Below, piece after piece: positions 14,505-15,595 of a stretch of 15,595 nt of DNA. Origin of the DNA: CAYWBI01 sp964456445. GTDB taxonomy: Bacteria > Calditrichota > Calditrichia > Calditrichales > J004. The stretch spans positions 1-15,595 of the forward strand of contig CAYWBI010000090.1 in the NCBI GenBank assembly GCA_964456445.1, in the 5' to 3' direction. Under the pieces are notes generated by a model, which made no database searches, was not told where the DNA came from, and saw only the letters and a list, made by a program, of their open reading frames with translations. The position numbers and the translations under genes are program-made. Within the stretch, counting starts at the first letter, position 1. Each line of letters begins with the position of its first letter.

Positions 14505-15434
14505 ATGCCGTCACAACAAAAATGTCCAGCATGTTCGTATATAAACAGTCCAGGATCAAAATTTTGTGCCGATTGCGGCAACAGTCTTTCTGCTACAACA
14601 TCAGACCGGAATTGCCCTAACTGCCGGGCTGAGAATACAGATGATGCGAATTTTTGTTTTAATTGTGGCGAACAATTAAAAGTCAATGCACCTACTAAAC
14701 AAACAACCCAACAAAAGCAAAATCCTAAACGGCAATCAACGAAAAGGCCACAAAACGCACAAACATCGTCAGCTCCCCTCAAGTTGGCCGCATTAATATT
14801 TGCAGGCATTGTAATTTATATGATGATTCCAAATAGCCGGACTGTTGTTCCAAAAGCCACGAGCGATATTAAACCGCTTGCAATAGCCGAACAAAAAAGT
14901 AACAATCCGGCCATCGAAAACAATGTCCGTGATATTGCATCAAAGTTTATCTGTTCCTGCGGCACATGTGGCGAACAGCCACTCGATATTTGTAAATGCG
15001 CCACAGCCATTCAGGAGCGGAAGTTTATACGCAGCAGATTACAAAAAAAGATGAAGCCCGGAAGTATTATACGGGAAGTCAATGCTCAATATGGATGGAT
15101 AAAGCCACAATACCAGGAGCAGTATGGCGCAGGAAAATTTCGTGGCAATATAAAACAAGCGCTACCGGTGTCCCCGGGTCTGGATATACTGCCGGATAAA
15201 AAGGACATTATATTGGCGTCTATATCTGATCGCGAAGCGATAATCTCAAAATTTTCATGTACCTGTGGACAATGTCAAATTGATAAGCTAAAAGACTGTA
15301 ATTGTGATCATCCGCGCGGCGCAAGGGAAGTTAAAAAATTTATCGATCAAAAAATCCAGGAAAGATCTTTTTCCAGGGACAATATCATACAACTCGTGGA
15401 CGCCAGATATGGCAACCGGATAAGACAGGAGTAA
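14505..15434 (+). CDS. Double zinc ribbon, membrane anchor and two tandem CcmH-like domains
   Basis: A 309-residue protein with four parts. Two zinc ribbons come first (C7, C10, C21, C24 and C37, C40, C51, C54), then a Gln/Lys-rich linker and one transmembrane helix at about 93-108, then two homologous domains at about 140-200 and 242-306. Each domain has the pattern CxCGxC, seven residues, CxC (Cys 150, 152, 155, 163, 165 and 252, 254, 257, 265, 267), followed by a helix pair ending in AQYG or ARYG. This matches the CcmH/NrfF fold, in its CxCGC variant known from several non-proteobacterial lineages; CcmH reduces apocytochrome c cysteines for haem attachment. Location right after ccmF, with AAGGAG ahead of the start, supports this. 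The zinc ribbons should face the cytosol. Redox activity of the non-canonical Cys set is unproven. Confidence 0.8.
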   Translation: MPSQQKCPACSYINSPGSKFCADCGNSLSATTSDRNCPNCRAENTDDANFCFNCGEQLKVNAPTKQTTQQKQNPKRQSTKRPQNAQTSSAPLKLAALIFAGIVIYMMIPNSRTVVPKATSDIKPLAIAEQKSNNPAIENNVRDIASKFICSCGTCGEQPLDICKCATAIQERKFIRSRLQKKMKPGSIIREVNAQYGWIKPQYQEQYGAGKFRGNIKQALPVSPGLDILPDKKDIILASISDREAIISKFSCTCGQCQIDKLKDCNCDHPRGAREVKKFIDQKIQERSFSRDNIIQLVDARYGNRIRQE

Positions 15435-15438
15435 TTTT

Positions 15439-15595
15439 ATGGCCAGGTTTTGCACCAATTGTGGATTTGCGTTATCCGACGAAGCTCATTTTTGCACCAA
15501 ATGTGGTGCAAAAACCGGAAATGTTGATCCGGGAAGCACTGAACACAGAAAAGTCTTTAGTGATAAAAGACAAAAAATCCTTAATAACAAAAAGA
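15439..15595 (+). CDS. Zinc-ribbon protein, start only (partial)
   Basis: A frame opening at ATG 15439 runs off the right edge after 52 codons. It begins with a single zinc ribbon, MARFCTNCG...HFCTKCG (C5, C8, C19, C22), and continues as a Lys/Arg-rich linker. AGGAG lies at the end of the preceding gene, 4 bases after which that gene stops, so they are translationally linked. The layout resembles the N-terminus of the preceding protein and it may be a paralogue with its own membrane domain, but the rest is outside the window. Confidence 0.8.
   Translation, partial: MARFCTNCGFALSDEAHFCTKCGAKTGNVDPGSTEHRKVFSDKRQKILNNKK

Noticed and set aside
1..15595. CRISPR array, tRNA, insertion sequence or phage genes
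   Set aside because: No regularly spaced repeats, cloverleaf sequences, transposase or integrase motifs, or terminal inverted repeats were found; hicBA is the only mobile-type module.

Overview
The window reads like a bacterial chromosome segment with moderate GC, strong AGGAG-type ribosome binding sites and many exported proteins (lipoproteins, outer-membrane barrels, c-type cytochromes), so the host is a diderm. The CcmF/CcmH-style cytochrome c maturation genes, a PII-like protein beside a CusA pump, and a good sigma-54 promoter would fit a lineage of the FCB group such as Calditrichota or Ignavibacteriota. That placement is inference, because no rRNA or marker gene is present.

Left part (1-4262): a copper/silver efflux locus. 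It holds the Met/His/Cys-rich tail of a probable CusB-type adaptor (1-168), a complete CusA-type RND pump with the three-methionine metal site intact (699-3860), and a PII-like regulator of the kind found beside metal pumps (3921-4262). A HicBA toxin-antitoxin pair sits on the opposite strand between adaptor and pump (198-628). A terminator-like hairpin separates cusA from the PII gene.

Middle part (4363-8751): six closely spaced plus-strand genes for exported or membrane proteins, ending at a terminator. In order they are a cysteine-free methionine-rich periplasmic protein, an outer-membrane barrel, a four-helix DUF2231 membrane protein fused to a LamG-like domain, a monoheme cytochrome c, a porin-like barrel and a monoheme cytochrome c lipoprotein. 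I read this as a possible envelope electron-transfer and metal-handling module attached to the copper locus. I do not know a described system with this composition.

Right part (8752-15595): a single DUF302 gene preceded by a perfect inverted repeat, then a strong bidirectional terminator shared with a convergent gene. That minus-strand gene (9652-11067) encodes a lipoprotein built from two copies of an unrecognised 210-residue, His/Met-rich module. A 561-bp divergent control region follows, with inverted repeats and a consensus sigma-54 promoter. It leads into a FlgO/LpoB-like lipoprotein, a CcmF haem lyase with all four haem-ligand histidines, a double-zinc-ribbon protein carrying two tandem CcmH-like CxCGxC domains, and the start of a second zinc-ribbon protein. 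The right-hand cluster would mature the c-type cytochromes that the middle cluster encodes.
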